64,000 nt of DNA from JAEZHK01 sp964575255 (GCA_964575255.1 CAZNPZ010000003.1:1-64000), one strand, 5' to 3'. Shown: positions 36,078-45,753, counted from the stretch's first letter. A program made the numbers and translations. The notes: generated by a model not told the origin, from the sequence alone.

Positions 36078-37847
36078 TCAATCGCCTGGAAGCGCCGAAG
36101 CCGCGAAGTAGGCCGCCCCGACCGCCTGCCCGAACTGTGCCACAGTGTAGGTCGGATCGGCTTTCAGGTCGAGCATCAGCGGCGTGTAGGCCATGTCGTC
36201 GCCCGCGGCGACCATGCGCCCCCCGGCTCGCGTAGCCGCGCCGGAGCGCATCCGCTCGAAGCAGCCGAGGCGCTTCACGAACCGCCCGAACAGCACGCGA
36301 TCCTTCGCTTTCGGGGCGAGGATGTACTCCGTCTCCGCCCATGTGACTGAAAGATACTCACCGATCTTCTCGAACACGCGCGAGGCCGCCGGGTCATTCT
36401 CATCGGCGAGTACCATCAGGTGCTCCAGCAGCGCCTTTCGCATGTCTTTGGGTGCGACCGCCACGTACACGCCGCCGTTCTCGTTCACAAGAAAGCCCTT
36501 TTCGTAAAGCTCCCCGAGGCGCTCCGGCGCGGATTCCTCGAAGTAGCGGATCGCAAGCCTGTACGCGCCGCTCTGGCTGCAATACTTCTGCAGCGTACCG
36601 GGGAGCGCGGTGTTGAAGTTCAGAAGGCTCCTCGCGTCCAGCGGTTCGTGCGCGCGCGCCGGATAATCGCCGAGGTCAATGATGCAGTTGTAGACCTCCA
36701 GCGGGATGTCCGGGATTTCGCCGCGCTCGTCGATCCAGCCAGCGCCCAGCTCCGTGCCCAGCGTGTGGGCGAACGCGCCATCTTTCACTTCGTCCGCCTG
36801 CGGCGAATGCGCGAACTCCACCGCGGCGGTGTAGGCGGCGAGGGAGCCGTCGTTGGCGATGCGCACCGCGCCGCCCGCGCGGACGTTGCTCTTCAGAAGG
36901 TCGTTGAGGCCTGTCAGCCTCGCAAAATCGCGCTCGTAGTCCTTCGAGTGGGCGCGGAGCGCCCGCGTCTTCAGCGTCTCGCCGCCAGCCAGTTTATCCC
37001 GGATCACCACGTCCGGGAAGCAGACGCCCAGGCCGTCCAGAGGAGCCGGTTCGCCGAATTCCACGTCCGCGGCATTGACGACGGCGAGCGTTTCCGCGTA
37101 GGAGGCATCTTTGTCCAGCATCGCGCGCTTCAGTTCACCCGCGCGCCCGGAGTCCGAAAGCGTCATGGCGTGCCTGATCACACGCACCATCAGCAGGATG
37201 GGGTTGAGGATCGCCTCGACATCCGTCTCGCGCGATGGGTTCCAGTCGTACTCGCGGAACGCGGTCACGCGACCGTCTTTGACGCCGACCATCTTGATGT
37301 CGGTGCCGCCGATGTCCATGCCGCAGAGCGCCGCGGTTTTGGCTCGTTTCACCGTCTCCCGGAACCGCCCGACCGCGTCGGTGGCTGCTGCATGAAACGC
37401 ACCTGACGCCGATTCGGGTTCGTGTCCCTCCCGAATCTCGAAGCGGAACGGGGGAAAACCCAGCGCCGCGTTGACCCGGTCGGTCACATTCAGGCATTTG
37501 CCGTAGCCAAAACGTTCCGGAAAGGATAGCCGTGTTTGAAACACTTCGTCCAGTTCCGCGCACAGCGCTTTCGCGAGGCCGTCGCCCGGCTTCACGGTCA
37601 GCGTCATCCGCTGTCCGCCGAGGACGCTCAGGAGGTTGTATACATTGGCGTGAAGGTACTCGCGGAGAAACGATCGCTCCGCCGGGGTCTGCGCATCCGG
37701 GAACGAAACGCGGTAGGCGCGGACTTCGCCGGTCACCAGCAATACTGATACATCCACCATGTGCGCTGCGTTGTCAAAGCTGCGTCGGACATCTGACAGG
37801 TACACACTGTCGCCGCGCGCGGCGCTTTCGAGAAACTGCTTGATCAT
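36078..37847 (-). CDS. ROK/hexokinase-like protein with long N-terminal extension
   Basis: 589 residues, nearly twice a normal ROK kinase. Residues ~1-165 match nothing I know. CGMDIGGTDIKMVGVKDG (about residue 175) is the first phosphate motif of the sugar-kinase/HSP70/actin fold. AVRIANDGSLAAYTAAVEFA and HTLGTELGAGWIDERGEIP are the later active-site strands. The usual ROK zinc cysteines are not evident. ATG 37847 has GGGAG upstream; the open frame beyond it overlaps the activase and is noise. It could phosphorylate the imported compound or its product. Confidence 0.7.
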   Translation of the reverse strand: MIKQFLESAARGDSVYLSDVRRSFDNAAHMVDVSVLLVTGEVRAYRVSFPDAQTPAERSFLREYLHANVYNLLSVLGGQRMTLTVKPGDGLAKALCAELDEVFQTRLSFPERFGYGKCLNVTDRVNAALGFPPFRFEIREGHEPESASGAFHAAATDAVGRFRETVKRAKTAALCGMDIGGTDIKMVGVKDGRVTAFREYDWNPSRETDVEAILNPILLMVRVIRHAMTLSDSGRAGELKRAMLDKDASYAETLAVVNAADVEFGEPAPLDGLGVCFPDVVIRDKLAGGETLKTRALRAHSKDYERDFARLTGLNDLLKSNVRAGGAVRIANDGSLAAYTAAVEFAHSPQADEVKDGAFAHTLGTELGAGWIDERGEIPDIPLEVYNCIIDLGDYPARAHEPLDARSLLNFNTALPGTLQKYCSQSGAYRLAIRYFEESAPERLGELYEKGFLVNENGGVYVAVAPKDMRKALLEHLMVLADENDPAASRVFEKIGEYLSVTWAETEYILAPKAKDRVLFGRFVKRLGCFERMRSGAATRAGGRMVAAGDDMAYTPLMLDLKADPTYTVAQFGQAVGAAYFAASALPGD

Positions 37848-37858
37848 CGTCGCTCCCG

Positions 37859-38755
37859 TTATCGGACGTCCAGCCCGTATTCTCTGAGGATTTCCCGGAA
37901 ATTCTCGACCCGCGCCGCGTCCAGCGGGCGCGTTTCCTGAACGGGGTAGGTCTTTTTGAGCGCGTCGTACTTCTCCCGGCATATCGGGTTGTAATTCAAA
38001 ACCTCGACCGGAATCCGCCGGGGCAGCGCGGCGATCAGCTTCCCGATCCCGCGAAGGTTCTCTTCTGTTGCGGTGTAACCGGGTATCAGCGGCACGCGCA
38101 GGAGCAAATCGCATTCTTCTTTGGCCAGCATGCGAAGGTTCCGAAGGATCAGGCTGTTGCCGATTCCGGTGAACGCCTTGTGGAGGCTCGGGTCGGCCAG
38201 CTTCAGGTCGGCGATGATTCGGTTCGTGATCGACAGGAACGTCTTCAGGGTTTCGGTCGGCGCGAACAAGCAGGTCTCGATGGCGGTATTTACGCCCATA
38301 TCCCGGCATGCTTTGAGAAGTTCCAGCGAGAAGGCCGCATGAAGCGTGCATTCCCCGCCCGACAGCGTGACCCCGCCGCCGGTGGTGTCGTAGAACACGC
38401 GGTCCTTTTCGACTTCCCTGATCGCGTCGGCTACGGTCATTTCCTCCGCGTCAAACCGCAGCGCGCCGGTCGGGCAGGCTTCGATGCACTTGCCGCAGAG
38501 GGTACACGCGTCGTCGTTGACGAGTATGCCCTGGTCGTGAAACTCGATCGCCCCTTCCGGGCAGGCGGCTTCGCAGCTACGGCACCCCACGCAGCGGTGG
38601 CGGGCATACCAGACGTGGATTTCGGGGGTCAGACCCTCCGGGTTCTGGCACCACGCGCACCGTAGCGGGCAGCCCTTCAGGAAGAAGACCGTCCGGATGC
38701 CCTCCCCGTCGTTGATGCCGAAGCGCTTGATGTCAAAGATGTTCGCTGTCGTCAT
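37859..38755 (-). CDS. glycyl radical enzyme activase with two ferredoxin clusters
   Basis: 298 residues, radical SAM. C29, C33 and C36 (CPLRCAWC) bind the SAM-cleaving cluster. CVGCRSCEAACPEGAI and CTLCGKCIEACPTGAL are an inserted two-cluster ferredoxin domain typical of non-PFL activases. SGGECTLHAAFSLELLKACRDMG is the GGE strand. It installs the glycyl radical on its partner, whose stop codon overlaps this start by 4 nt (38752-38755), indicating tight coupling. Confidence 0.92.
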   Translation of the reverse strand: MTTANIFDIKRFGINDGEGIRTVFFLKGCPLRCAWCQNPEGLTPEIHVWYARHRCVGCRSCEAACPEGAIEFHDQGILVNDDACTLCGKCIEACPTGALRFDAEEMTVADAIREVEKDRVFYDTTGGGVTLSGGECTLHAAFSLELLKACRDMGVNTAIETCLFAPTETLKTFLSITNRIIADLKLADPSLHKAFTGIGNSLILRNLRMLAKEECDLLLRVPLIPGYTATEENLRGIGKLIAALPRRIPVEVLNYNPICREKYDALKKTYPVQETRPLDAARVENFREILREYGLDVR

Positions 38756-41106
38756 ACGTCGGCGAAGGCCGTGCGGCTGATGATCTCCTCCTGGAGGTCA
38801 GGCGCAAGCTCGGTGAAGTAGGCGGTGTAGCCTGCGACCCGGATCGTGAGGCTGCGGTAGAGCTCCGGGTTCTTCTGGGCGGCGATCAGGTCTTCCTTAT
38901 TGACCACGTTGAACTGCACATGGGAGATTTTGAGCGCGCAGAACGCGCGGATGAGGCCGACGAATTTTTTCACGCCCTCGCGGGTCTGAAACAGCGACGG
39001 CAGGAACTTCATGTTGAGCAGGGTGCCGTTGCTGCCCAGCATGCTGTCCACCACGGCGACGGATTTTAGGACCGCGGTGGGGCCGCTCACGTCCCGCCCG
39101 TACATCGCGGACATGCCGCCGTCGGCCAGCGGCTCGCGCGCTTTACGCCCATCCGGCATCGCGCCGACGTTTTTCCCCATCGGCACATGTGCCGATACCG
39201 TGTACAGACCTGCATGGTAGGGGCCGCCCCGGACGTTCGTGTGCCGCGCCAGGCGCTCTGAGAAATCCCGCACCCAGCGCCAGGCGATCTCGTCCACCCA
39301 TCGCACATCGTTGCCGTATTTCGGCGCCTTGTTGATCAGCCTCAGCCTCATCAGTTCCTCGCCCTCGAAGTCCTTCCGCATCGCCTCGTGCAGCGCGGCG
39401 CGGTCGATCACTTGTTCGTCGTAGACCAGCGTCTTGAGCGCGGCCAGGCTGTCAGCGACGTTGGCGCACTGAATCGCCTGAATGCCGGACAGGTTGTAGT
39501 GCGCGCCGCCCGCGGTCACGTCGAGGCCTTTTTCCAGGCAATCATTGATCACGCTGGTCAGAAACGGCGAGGGCAGAAGCTCCGCGTGGGCTTTCTCCAC
39601 CACTTCGCAGCAGCGGATCATGCGTTCGAAGAAGAAGTCGATTTGTTTGGCGAAGGCGCGCTCGACATCCTCGTAGGTTTCAAAGTCCTTTAACGTGCCT
39701 GTCTTCGCGCCCATCTGCTTCCCGGTTAAAAGGCATACGCCGTCGTTCAGCGCCAGTTCCAGCGCCTTTACCAGGTTGAACATCGCCGCGTCGCTCCAGC
39801 CGAGGGAATTGCCCATTGTGGTCAGTTCCACGCAGCCGACGATCGCGTAGTTGCGCGCGTCCGCCTCCGAGATGCCCTGATTCCGAAGCGCCGGGATGAC
39901 GGCCTCGTCGTTGAACAGTTGCGGCATGCCGCTGCCCTTGCCGATGATCTCGGCGCAGCGGGTCAAGAACGGTTCGGGCGAACCCGCGTGCACCCTGGCC
40001 GACAGGTTGGGCTGCGGCAGCAGCAGGTGCTCCTGCGCGTTCAGGAACAGATACGAAAGTTCGTTGGTGGCGTCGGAGCCGTCTGCGAGCTGCCCGCCCA
40101 GCGCCACATTGAAGCCGATTGGGAAGCCCGCGAAATACTGCGCGCTGCCGGAGGAGCGCAGGTACACGATCTGGTTGAACTTGAGGAACAGGCACTCGGT
40201 CAGTTCCAGTGCGCGCTCGTTGGTCAAAACGCCCGACGCTCTGTCCTTCAGATAGTAGGGGAGTAGATACTGATCCATGCGCCCCGGAGAGAAGGAGGAG
40301 GCATTGCTTTCCATTTGCAGAATCACAAACAGGAACCAGCAGGACTGCAATGCTTCGTGATAACTCTCTGGTGGATGTTCCGCGAGCTTCTCGCAAATGC
40401 GGGCTACTTCATGAAGGTCAACGGCGTTCTCCGCGTCGGATTTCGCCATCTCGCGGGCGAGATTGGCGTAGCGCATCATGAACCGGGAAGCGCCATCCAG
40501 CGCGATCTCGACGCCCTCGTAAAACGCGGCGTTTTCGGGATGTGCGGCCTTGTGCTCGCAAGCCAGCGCCTTGAGCCCGGCCGGACCGTAGCGTAGCCAG
40601 CGCGGGGTATCCGGGCAGATGTGCCCCTGCGCGTGGTCGGTCTGGTTGATCTTGGCCACTTTGCCGATGGCCTTCATCTCCGCGCCGATCCGCTCTTCAA
40701 GGATGTCTTCCAGCGTCTTTCCCTGCCAGAATGGGAAGAGATCATTCCGGAATTCTTCGATGTCCTCCGGGCGCACGTTGAATTTGTCCTGCGCGCGGGT
40801 GGGCAGCGTCTCGATTTCGTTTGCCACCCAGCTCATGCCGGATTCGGGGAAGATGACCCCGCCGCGGACGCCGGTGGTGCGGTTGCCCACGATCAGTTCG
40901 CCCGGCGTGATTCGGATCGCGATCCTGGTCAGCGCCTCGTGAAGCGCCTCGGCGCGCAGAAGATTCCGGGGACGCTCCGGGTTTCTTTTGTACACCTCGG
41001 TGACGATTCGCGCCTGTTCGACCGACGCGAAGCGCTCTTCCGTGAACATTTCTTCCTTGAGACGTCGAACGCGCTCGGAATATGGTAACGATCCGATAAT
41101 GTTCAT
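38752..41106 (-). CDS. glycyl radical enzyme of the dehydratase/lyase type (first)
   Basis: 784 residues. The C-terminal RVAGYTAYF carries the radical glycine (G759). The active-site loop VGCVELT has one cysteine (C425) and glutamate E427. PFL has tandem cysteines instead, so this is not a pyruvate formate-lyase. The C-x-E pair is the pattern of glycerol/diol dehydratases and C-S or C-N lyases. The residue after the glutamate is leucine rather than the common proline, so substrate class is uncertain. The start has GAGGG upstream. Its activase follows immediately, then the kinase-like and dehydrogenase genes. Confidence 0.88.
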   Translation of the reverse strand: MNIIGSLPYSERVRRLKEEMFTEERFASVEQARIVTEVYKRNPERPRNLLRAEALHEALTRIAIRITPGELIVGNRTTGVRGGVIFPESGMSWVANEIETLPTRAQDKFNVRPEDIEEFRNDLFPFWQGKTLEDILEERIGAEMKAIGKVAKINQTDHAQGHICPDTPRWLRYGPAGLKALACEHKAAHPENAAFYEGVEIALDGASRFMMRYANLAREMAKSDAENAVDLHEVARICEKLAEHPPESYHEALQSCWFLFVILQMESNASSFSPGRMDQYLLPYYLKDRASGVLTNERALELTECLFLKFNQIVYLRSSGSAQYFAGFPIGFNVALGGQLADGSDATNELSYLFLNAQEHLLLPQPNLSARVHAGSPEPFLTRCAEIIGKGSGMPQLFNDEAVIPALRNQGISEADARNYAIVGCVELTTMGNSLGWSDAAMFNLVKALELALNDGVCLLTGKQMGAKTGTLKDFETYEDVERAFAKQIDFFFERMIRCCEVVEKAHAELLPSPFLTSVINDCLEKGLDVTAGGAHYNLSGIQAIQCANVADSLAALKTLVYDEQVIDRAALHEAMRKDFEGEELMRLRLINKAPKYGNDVRWVDEIAWRWVRDFSERLARHTNVRGGPYHAGLYTVSAHVPMGKNVGAMPDGRKAREPLADGGMSAMYGRDVSGPTAVLKSVAVVDSMLGSNGTLLNMKFLPSLFQTREGVKKFVGLIRAFCALKISHVQFNVVNKEDLIAAQKNPELYRSLTIRVAGYTAYFTELAPDLQEEIISRTAFADV

Positions 41107-41247
41107 CTGGAATCCCTCATTGAATTCTCACGAAATGGAACCGAATGAATAAGGCGTATGCGTTGAAACTGTTGTATACACATACTATCATTACGCGGCC
41201 CAAATGAAAACCCTTCAAAGGATTTATAAAGTGTACGATTGTGAACG

Positions 41248-42060
41248 CTATGAACCGAATTTTTCCGGGGATTCGCTTTTCCGGAATTCTCTGGGGGACA
41301 TGCCGGTATTTGAGAGGAACACCCGATAGAAGTATTTGGGCGAATGATAGCCCACCATGGAGGATACTTCCTCCACTGAAAGATTCGAAGAGACCAGAAT
41401 GGATTTCGCCGCCTCGACGCGCAGTTTTTGCAGGTAGTCGTTCAGCGACATGCCGGTCTGGCGGCGGAAAATGCGGCTCAAATAGGACTTGGAGACATAC
41501 ACAAGGTCGGCCAGCTGCTGAACGGTCACGTCCTCGGCCATGTTGTGCTGAAGGAACTGTTTGACGCGTCCCACCATGTCGTTCTGCGGGCTTTTCGTCA
41601 TCGATTTCCGGGCGATCAGCATCGCCAGCGCCTTGACGTAGTGGTTGATGAGCGGTTTGGATGGGGAGGGGCCTTTGCATTCCTCGTGCAGCTTTTCGAG
41701 CAGGCATCTGAGGTTCGCGTTGTCGTCCTGAATGCGGATCACGTCCGGGATCACGAGGCCGGGGATGTCCACCCAGACGCAGTAAATCTCCTGATGCCTG
41801 CTATACTGCAAGCATTCGGTGTGCTCGACGCCCCTGGGGTAGATCACCACGTCGTAGAAGCTGGCCGCAAGCGACGCGCCGGAGGTCAAGACCTCCGCGC
41901 GTCCGTACAGGAAGTACAATAGTTCGATGCAGTCGTGCTTGTGTTTGGAAAAGTTCCAGATGCTGCTCTTCTCGTCAAACCGCTCGCAAAACAAGACCGG
42001 CGTCTCGACGCTGTCGAGTGCCCGGCAGAAGCCTTCGAACCCATTATCGAGAAATTCCAT
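41248..42060 (-). CDS. AraC-family transcriptional regulator
   Basis: 270 residues. The N-terminal cupin has HKHDCIELLYFLYGRAEVL and VVIYPRGVEHTECL. The C-terminal double helix-turn-helix has VTVQQLADLVYVSKSYLSRIFRRQTGMSLNDYLQKLR and VSSMVGYHSPKYFYRVFLSNTGMSPREFR. ATG 42060 follows GGGAGG. It sits between two glycyl radical enzyme genes and is the obvious candidate for sugar-dependent activation of the cluster. Confidence 0.9.
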   Translation of the reverse strand: MEFLDNGFEGFCRALDSVETPVLFCERFDEKSSIWNFSKHKHDCIELLYFLYGRAEVLTSGASLAASFYDVVIYPRGVEHTECLQYSRHQEIYCVWVDIPGLVIPDVIRIQDDNANLRCLLEKLHEECKGPSPSKPLINHYVKALAMLIARKSMTKSPQNDMVGRVKQFLQHNMAEDVTVQQLADLVYVSKSYLSRIFRRQTGMSLNDYLQKLRVEAAKSILVSSNLSVEEVSSMVGYHSPKYFYRVFLSNTGMSPREFRKSESPEKFGS

Positions 42061-42121
42061 CCAGGCGCCTCCCAACGAAAATGGAATCGTCCGACCTGAC
42101 GGAATGTTTTTTTTGGTGCTG

Positions 42122-44524
42122 CTACAGCGCCTGTTCCGTTCTTGCGATGATGTCGTCCTGCGTCTGGCGGGAGAGCACGTTGAAGAACGCGGAGTAGCCC
42201 GCCACGCGCACGATCAGGTCTCGGTGATTCTCCGGGTGTGCCTGCGCGTCGAGAAGCGTCTCACGGGACACCACGTTGTACTGCACATGAAAGCCCTTGA
42301 GCACGTCGAAGAACGTTCGCAGCAGCAGCATCAGTTTCTCCCTGTCGCGGGGCTTTGACAGCATCTGCGGCGACACTTTTTGATTGAGCAATACGCCGCC
42401 GGTGATCTTCCCGGTCGGTAGTTTCGAGACCGACTTGAACACGCCCGTCGGGCCGTTCACGTCCGCGCCGTGGCTGGGGGAGCAGCCTTCGGCCAGCGGC
42501 TCGCCGCGGTGACGCCCGTCCGGCGTCGCGCCGGTGCCCGCGCCCTGCGGCACGTTGGCCGAGATCGAGGATGTGCCCGCGTAGTACGCGCCGCCGACCG
42601 GCCCGCGACCGAAGCGGGTGTTCTTGTGCTTCGCGATCTCGTCGATGTAGCTTGCGTAGCCTTGGACGACCAGCGAGTCCACATAGTCGTCGTCATTTCC
42701 GTACTTGGGGGCTTCGAGCAGCAGCTTTCGGATGCGCTCGCCGTCCGCGCCGGAAAAGTCGTGCATCAGCGCATCCCAGAGCGCTTCGCGGGTGATGGTT
42801 TTGTCCTCGTAGACACATTTTCTGATCGCGGCCAGCGAATCGCCCAGGTTCGCGATGCCCACCTGCAGGTCGCTGATGAAGTCATACACCGCGCCCCCCT
42901 CTTTGAGGTTTTTGCCGCGCGCGATGCAGTCGTCGGTCAGGGCGGAGCACAGGACGTCCGGCACTTCCTGCTCGATCACCATGTCGGCGGCGGAATCCAG
43001 CACCACCGCCTGGCGGCAGAACTCGCGGACGAACGCGTCCCAGGCGCGCATCACGTCGTCAAATGATTCCATGTCCCGGAAGTGGCCCAGCCCCGGATAC
43101 ACGCGCTTCCCGCTGTCTGGGTCGACGCCGTCGTTCAGTGCGATCATCAGGGTCTTCGGGAAGTTCAGAAAGCTCATGCCGGTGCAGCGGTAGCCCCACT
43201 TGCCGGGAACCGCCACCTCGACGCAGCCGATGGCGCTGTAGTTGTACGCGTCCTCCGGTTTCACGCCCAGTTCCAGGAACGACGGGATGATGATCTCGTC
43301 GTTGTTGAACGCGGGCATGCCGAAGCCGCAGCGGATCACCTCGACGGCGGTTCGGAGGAACTCGTCCGGGAGGCCTACGTGATACCGGACCGTCAGGTTG
43401 GGCTGGGGCAGGTGGCAGCGGGCGACGGACTTTAAAACGAGGTAACTGAGCGGGTTGACCGCGTCCCTTCCGTCCGGCGTCTGGCCGCCCACCGTCACAT
43501 TCTGGTAGAGCGGACTGCCCGCGGAAAACCGGGTATGCGACCAGGAGCGGATCTTGTTGATCGTGAACGTGCGCAGCCACAGGTTTTCGAGGAGTTCCAG
43601 CGCCTGATCCTCCGTCATGCCGTCCGCCACGCTCTTTTCGTAGTAGGGCAGCATGTACTGGTCAAACCGGCCGTAGGACAGCGAGTGGCCGTTGGACTCG
43701 ATTTGGAGGATGCAGTGCAGCGTCCACACCCCCTGCAGCGCCTCGTGGAACGTGTCGGCGGGCCGCATCGGTACCTTTCGGCAGATGCGCGCCATCTCGT
43801 GGAGTTCCGCCGCGCGTTCGGGACTGGCGTCCTTGGCCTTCTCCTCGGCGAGGCCGGCCAAACGGTTGGAATAGGCTTCCACCGCGGAGAGCGTGATCAG
43901 GATCGCGCGGTAGAAGTAGCTCTTCTTCAAATCCTCGTACTCATATAGCTTCAGCGCGTCCAGCGCGTCCTGCGCGCGCGCGCGAACGCCGAAGAGGCCT
44001 TCTTTGAGCACGCGGCCGTAGTCCACCGCGATGTGGGCGTCGCCGGAGGTGATGTTGCCCTCGGTCTTGATGATGCCCAGATCATAGAACAGGCGCGCGC
44101 GCTCCGGGAACGCGGCGTAGCCCTTGTCTTTCAGCGTTCTGCCCTTCCAGTAGGGGGATACCTCATCCCGCAGCACGCGCTTGTTTTCCTCTGAAATCGT
44201 GAACCGGTCGCCGTCTCTTTGATCGAACTCGTCCAGTTCATCGATGACCCAGTCCATCGCGTATTCCGGGAAGATCGGCGCCGCGCGATCCTGCGTGGCC
44301 TGATTCCCAAGCAGCAGCGCGTCCGGATCGACGGTCAGCGTCATGTTGCGAAGCACGTTGTCCAGCATCCACGCGCGTTTCAAAATCACCTGATCCATTT
44401 CGTGGGCACGGTAGCTTTCGGTAGCCAGCACCGCGCGTTCCACGCAGACGGCGGGCTGTGTTGCGAGAAGTCGCGCGCGGATGGCGGCGGTGCGGGCGCC
44501 GAGCGCGCCGAAACTGTTTTCCAT
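42122..44524 (-). CDS. glycyl radical enzyme of the dehydratase type (second)
   Basis: 800 residues. The glycyl motif RVAGYSAFF has G776. The active-site loop IGCVEVAVPGKWGYRCTGM has a single cysteine C434 and E436, again not PFL. The PGKWGYRCTGMSFLNFPK run is characteristic of the PflD/YbiW-like branch grouped with glycerol-dehydratase-type enzymes. It is clearly a different subfamily from the one at 38752. ATG 44524 has GGAGG eight bases upstream, and 14 open codons before it are probably untranslated. It is divergent from the compact activase gene, its likely partner. Confidence 0.88.
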   Translation of the reverse strand: MENSFGALGARTAAIRARLLATQPAVCVERAVLATESYRAHEMDQVILKRAWMLDNVLRNMTLTVDPDALLLGNQATQDRAAPIFPEYAMDWVIDELDEFDQRDGDRFTISEENKRVLRDEVSPYWKGRTLKDKGYAAFPERARLFYDLGIIKTEGNITSGDAHIAVDYGRVLKEGLFGVRARAQDALDALKLYEYEDLKKSYFYRAILITLSAVEAYSNRLAGLAEEKAKDASPERAAELHEMARICRKVPMRPADTFHEALQGVWTLHCILQIESNGHSLSYGRFDQYMLPYYEKSVADGMTEDQALELLENLWLRTFTINKIRSWSHTRFSAGSPLYQNVTVGGQTPDGRDAVNPLSYLVLKSVARCHLPQPNLTVRYHVGLPDEFLRTAVEVIRCGFGMPAFNNDEIIIPSFLELGVKPEDAYNYSAIGCVEVAVPGKWGYRCTGMSFLNFPKTLMIALNDGVDPDSGKRVYPGLGHFRDMESFDDVMRAWDAFVREFCRQAVVLDSAADMVIEQEVPDVLCSALTDDCIARGKNLKEGGAVYDFISDLQVGIANLGDSLAAIRKCVYEDKTITREALWDALMHDFSGADGERIRKLLLEAPKYGNDDDYVDSLVVQGYASYIDEIAKHKNTRFGRGPVGGAYYAGTSSISANVPQGAGTGATPDGRHRGEPLAEGCSPSHGADVNGPTGVFKSVSKLPTGKITGGVLLNQKVSPQMLSKPRDREKLMLLLRTFFDVLKGFHVQYNVVSRETLLDAQAHPENHRDLIVRVAGYSAFFNVLSRQTQDDIIARTEQAL

Positions 44525-44596
44525 TGAGATTCCCTCCGGTGATTTTTTGCGGTTGGTATGTTTCATGAAGGTGTGCGGGATGCGCCTTCTGTGGAT

Positions 44597-44625
44597 ATTA
44601 TATGCTGAGACCCTACCAATGTCAA
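44597..44625 (-). promoter_or_regulatory. perfect consensus promoter for the glycyl-radical cluster
   Basis: Minus strand TTGACA (44625-44620), 17-bp spacer, TATAAT (44602-44597). No strong terminator is seen before 30.6 kb, so it could drive a very long transcript through to the transporter. Confidence 0.82.
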
Positions 44626-44680
44626 CATATGAAGAATTTTAAACTTACGAATGAAACAAGTAATTTTCTATTAGAAGGGA

Positions 44681-44709
44681 TTGCCGGGGCGGCATGGATC
44701 GTATACAAT
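44681..44709 (+). promoter_or_regulatory. promoter of the compact activase gene
   Basis: TTGCCG (44681-44686), 17-bp spacer, TACAAT (44704-44709), about 105 bp upstream of the ATG at 44814 and back-to-back with the opposite promoter. Confidence 0.6.
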
Positions 44710-44813
44710 GGGAAGTACAAAGGCGGAAGATGCGGTGACTTCCACGGAGGGGGTTGACGGCTGAGCTTCTGGCAATCCCGCCCGACTGGAAACGATCACC
44801 GAAGGAGGCGCTC

Positions 44814-45554
44814 ATGACGGGCACCATTTTCAACATCCAGCGGTTTTCGCTGCATGACGGGGAAGGCATCCGCACCAACGTGTTCTTTCAGGGCTGCAAC
44901 CTGCGCTGCGGCTGGTGCGCCAACCCCGAATCGCAGAAAACCGGCGCGGCGGAGGGCGCGAAGGCGTATTCGCCGGAGGATCTTGCCCAGGAACTCATCA
45001 AGGACAAGCCGTTTTTTGACAGAAGCGGCGGCGGCGTGACGCTGACCGGCGGCGAGCCGCTGTTGCAGGCGGATTTCGCGTTGGCGCTTACCGAGCGCCT
45101 ACACGCGCTGGGCGTGAAGGTGGCGGTCGAGACGGCGGCCTGCGTGCCGACGGAGACGTTCCGCCGGGTGGCGGCCGCGATGGATCTGATCCACATCGAC
45201 CTCAAGCACTACGACGACGAAGCGCATCGGCGCGGAACCGGCGTCGGGCTGAAGTTGATCCTTGAGAACATTCGCGCGGCGCTTCGGTTGGACATCCGGA
45301 CGATCGTCCGCATCCCGGTCATCCCCGGCTACAACGATCGGCCTGAGGATGCGCGGGGCTTTGCCGCGCTCCTTCAAGAACTTGGTGCGCCGGAGGCGCA
45401 CCTTCTGCCGTTCCATCAGATGGGCGAATCCAAATACGAGAAGCTCGGCATCGCCTACGCCTACGCGGGAGAAAAGCAGCTGCACGAGGAAGACCTCGCC
45501 GGTTTTGAAGCCGTACTCCGCACTGCCGGGATTCGGGTGCAGGTCGGCGGCTGA
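44814..45554 (+). CDS. compact glycyl radical enzyme activase without ferredoxin domain
   Basis: 246 residues, radical SAM. The N-terminus GTIFNIQRFSLHDGEGIRTNVFFQGC leads into the CX3CX2C cluster site (C28, C32, C35). After CANPESQKTG the chain goes directly to the GGEPLLQADFALALTERLHALG strand, with no ferredoxin insert. That is the architecture of PFL-activase, while activases of dehydratase-type enzymes usually carry two extra clusters. ATG 44814 follows GGAGGCGC. Divergent placement suggests that it serves the enzyme at 42122-44524. Confidence 0.9.
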   Translation: MTGTIFNIQRFSLHDGEGIRTNVFFQGCNLRCGWCANPESQKTGAAEGAKAYSPEDLAQELIKDKPFFDRSGGGVTLTGGEPLLQADFALALTERLHALGVKVAVETAACVPTETFRRVAAAMDLIHIDLKHYDDEAHRRGTGVGLKLILENIRAALRLDIRTIVRIPVIPGYNDRPEDARGFAALLQELGAPEAHLLPFHQMGESKYEKLGIAYAYAGEKQLHEEDLAGFEAVLRTAGIRVQVGG

Positions 45555-45689
45555 TGAGTCAAAATTTCCGATGGAAAGGCGCAACCGTGCGAGTAAGCAA
45601 AAGTTCAGCCCTTCTGTATTTTGGGTCGCTTGGGTGAACTGACCCGAAACAGGCGCAAAGAATTTTCGCGCGATGCTCACGTTCCCATG

Positions 45690-45718
45690 TTGACAGCGTG
45701 CGAAGGGAATGTTATACT
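45690..45718 (+). promoter_or_regulatory. consensus promoter of the peptide-transport region
   Basis: TTGACA (45690-45695), 17-bp spacer, TATACT (45713-45718), about 90 bp before the TTG start at 45811. Confidence 0.78.
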
Positions 45719-45753
45719 TTACAATAATGATACATTTGTTTTTACGTACCAAG

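Noticed and set aside
38752..44524. Pyruvate formate-lyase assignment for the two glycyl radical enzymes
   Set aside because: Both have one active-site cysteine followed by V-E, not the tandem cysteines of PFL.
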